A DNA stretch of 64,000 nucleotides from Tsukamurella ocularis (lineage in GTDB: Bacteria > Actinomycetota > Actinomycetes > Mycobacteriales > Mycobacteriaceae), in NCBI RefSeq assembly GCF_024807615.1, contig NZ_JANUCJ010000001.1:682001-746000 (forward strand), in the 5' to 3' direction. Each line of letters begins with the position of its first letter. Position 1 is the stretch's first letter. A program made the position numbers and the translations under genes. The notes under the pieces are model-generated. The model searched no databases, was not told the DNA's origin, and saw only the letters and a program-made list of their open reading frames with translations. This document shows positions 62,820 through 64,000 of this stretch, piece after piece.

Positions 62820-63677
62820 GTGACTGCTGGACGGTACGCGCCGAGCCCGTCGGGCGACCTGCACGTGGGCAACCTGCGCACGGCCCTACTCGCCTGGCTC
62901 TTCGCCCGCTCGACGGGGCGGGATTTCCTGCTGCGCGTCGAGGACCTGGACACCGGGCGCACCGCCGACGGTGCCGAGGCGCGCCAGCTCGCCGACCTCG
63001 CCGCTCTGGGACTGGACTGGGACGGCGAGACGGTGCGCCAGTCGTCGCGGACGGAGCGCTACGCGGCCGTGCTGGAGCGGCTCGACGTCTACGAGTGCTA
63101 CTGCACCCGCCGGGAGATCCTCGCCGCCCCGTCGGCGCCGCACGCCCCGGAGGGCGCCTACCCGGGAACGTGCCGCGACCTCACCGAGGCCGAACGGGAA
63201 GTGCGGCGGCGGGAGCGGCCCGCGGCGGTGCGCCTGCGCGCGACCGTCGACGAGTTCACGGTGACCGACGTGCTGCACGGCGAGTACACCGGCACGGTAG
63301 ACGATTTCGTGCTCCGGCGGGGCGACGGCATGTACGCCTACAACCTCGCCGTCGTGGTCGACGACGCCGCGCAGGGCATCGACCAGGTGGTGCGCGGAGA
63401 CGACCTCCTGCCGTCGGCACCGCGGCAGGCCTACCTGACGCGCCTGCTCGGCGGCATGCCGCCGACCTACGCCCACGTACCAATAGTACTGGGGCCCAAC
63501 GGCATTCGGCTCGCCAAGCGCGACGGTGCCGTCACCCTCGCCGAGCGCGGCGGGCCACCGGTGGTGCTGCCCGAGCTGGCCGCGAGCCTGGGGCTGCAGG
63601 GCCGCACGCCGCGAGAGATGCTCAACGACTTCGACCCCGCGCGGCTGCCGCGCGCACCCTGGACGCTACCGCTCTGA
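62820..63677 (+). CDS. gluQ: Glutamyl-queuosine tRNA(Asp) synthetase
   Basis: The 285-residue paralogue of the GluRS catalytic core attaches glutamate to queuosine in tRNA-Asp. It has [21 protein letters not shown] (HIGH motif as HVGN) and the KMSKS counterpart RLAKRDGAV. It has no C-terminal anticodon-binding domain. A Cys pair in YCTRR and PGTCRDL corresponds to the zinc site. The GTG start has a -10 box 6 nt upstream and no ribosome site. Confidence 0.93.
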   Translation: MTAGRYAPSPSGDLHVGNLRTALLAWLFARSTGRDFLLRVEDLDTGRTADGAEARQLADLAALGLDWDGETVRQSSRTERYAAVLERLDVYECYCTRREILAAPSAPHAPEGAYPGTCRDLTEAEREVRRRERPAAVRLRATVDEFTVTDVLHGEYTGTVDDFVLRRGDGMYAYNLAVVVDDAAQGIDQVVRGDDLLPSAPRQAYLTRLLGGMPPTYAHVPIVLGPNGIRLAKRDGAVTLAERGGPPVVLPELAASLGLQGRTPREMLNDFDPARLPRAPWTLPL

Positions 63678-63884
63678 CGCGGGCCGCTCCGCCGGCGCGG
63701 GCCCCAGCCTGGGCCGCTCGCAGATCCGCGAGCCGTGCGCGCCGGGGACGCCGGCGCCGTGGCGGACGAGGTTGCCCGCCGCGATCCCGGAGGCGAACTC
63801 CCGCAGCCATCCCGGGGACCGGTTCGTCGTCGTCGAGGCCGCCCGGGTGCCGCCGAAGACCTTCCTCATCTGCTGAATCCTCAT
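63666..63884 (-). CDS. Hypothetical protein of 72 residues
   Basis: The frame starts [18 protein letters not shown] and contains [20 protein letters not shown] then [15 protein letters not shown]. It has high GC at third positions. An alternative start is ATG 63869. The end overlaps the gluQ stop by 12 nt. I recognise no domain. Expression is not supported by a strong ribosome site. Confidence 0.5.
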   Translation of the reverse strand: MRIQQMRKVFGGTRAASTTTNRSPGWLREFASGIAAGNLVRHGAGVPGAHGSRICERPRLGPAPAERPASER

Positions 63885-63941
63885 GTCCGAAACGCTATCC
63901 GGGGTGCGCCGCGCCGCCCAGGTGTGCGGTGCCGGAATTCC

Positions 63942-64000
63942 TCAAGATCCGGCCACGGGCCGGGTGGAGCTGCGCCCCACCTCGCTGCCGCGGAAGCGCT
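63942..64000 (-). CDS. C-terminal end of an unidentified gene
   Basis: At the right edge a minus frame encodes RFRGSEVGRSSTRPVAGS before a TGA at 63942-63944. The codon use is typical of genes here, but only 18 residues are visible, so the product cannot be named. Confidence 0.35.
   Translation of the reverse strand, partial: RFRGSEVGRSSTRPVAGS

Overview
The window reads as a chromosomal segment of a high-GC member of the Mycobacteriales (mycolic-acid actinobacteria). Coding density is high and GTG/TTG starts are frequent. Many ATGA/GTGA stop-start overlaps and several apparently leaderless promoters (a TANNNT box 6-7 nt before the start codon) are present. Gene order is that known around Rv3708c-Rv3731 of Mycobacterium tuberculosis: asd, ask, leuA, murT, gatD, recR, ybaB, an amidase, an SRPBCC protein, a FAD oxidoreductase, a CFA-type methyltransferase, dnaX, aspartate aminotransferase and a polD1-ligC pair. 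A PE-PPE-domain protein lies in the same segment. Tsukamurella or a close relative is my best guess, from gene content and not from a database search.

Left end (1-6.9 kb): the end of a GT39-like glycosyltransferase, an amino-acid dehydrogenase, and a tyrosine/homogentisate catabolic operon (hppD, hmgA, an unknown gene, fahA) with a divergent Lrp/AsnC regulator. The operon has no recognisable maleylacetoacetate isomerase; the unknown gene between hmgA and fahA is a candidate. From 6.9 to 9.2 kb are asd and ask, then a membrane-anchored MmpS-like protein and a PIG-V-like mannosyltransferase.

The most unusual locus is 11.5-24 kb on the minus strand. It holds a trimodular non-ribosomal peptide synthetase (C-A-T, C-A-T, C-A-T-TE) whose thioesterase is fused in frame to a complete DrrA-type ABC-transporter ATPase. 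The stop codon overlaps the start of a DrrB-type permease, and an MbtH-like protein follows. Synthesis, release and export energisation are therefore encoded in one polypeptide plus one permease. The locus lies between ask and leuA, which are neighbours in M. tuberculosis, so it looks like an insertion into a conserved backbone. It has a clear promoter flanked by inverted GTTGCAAT boxes.

leuA is preceded by a leaderless 14-codon leader peptide with three consecutive Leu codons and competing hairpins, a classical attenuator layout. From 26.3 to 34.7 kb is accessory DNA: a frameshifted MocR-type relic, the flavohaemoprotein hmp with a palindromic operator, a KsdD-like dehydrogenase plus SDR under a divergent TetR regulator, a LysR-SDR-EamA group, and a methyltransferase that overlaps EamA tail to tail. 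The backbone then resumes with murT-gatD, a VapBC-type toxin-antitoxin module, ogt, recR-ybaB, the amidase, a possible branched-fatty-acid pair and dnaX.

The right end (48-64 kb) carries a PHO-box-controlled alkaline phosphatase, a ThrE-type exporter, a GT87 mannosyltransferase and aspartate aminotransferase. Next come divergent genes for SRP RNA and tRNA-Ser(GGA) whose promoters share an 11-bp inverted repeat. The segment ends with a PE-PPE-domain hydrolase, an ArsR-SRPBCC pair with a perfect 12-bp operator, a phytase-like lipoprotein, polD1-ligC, DinB, a WYL regulator and gluQ.
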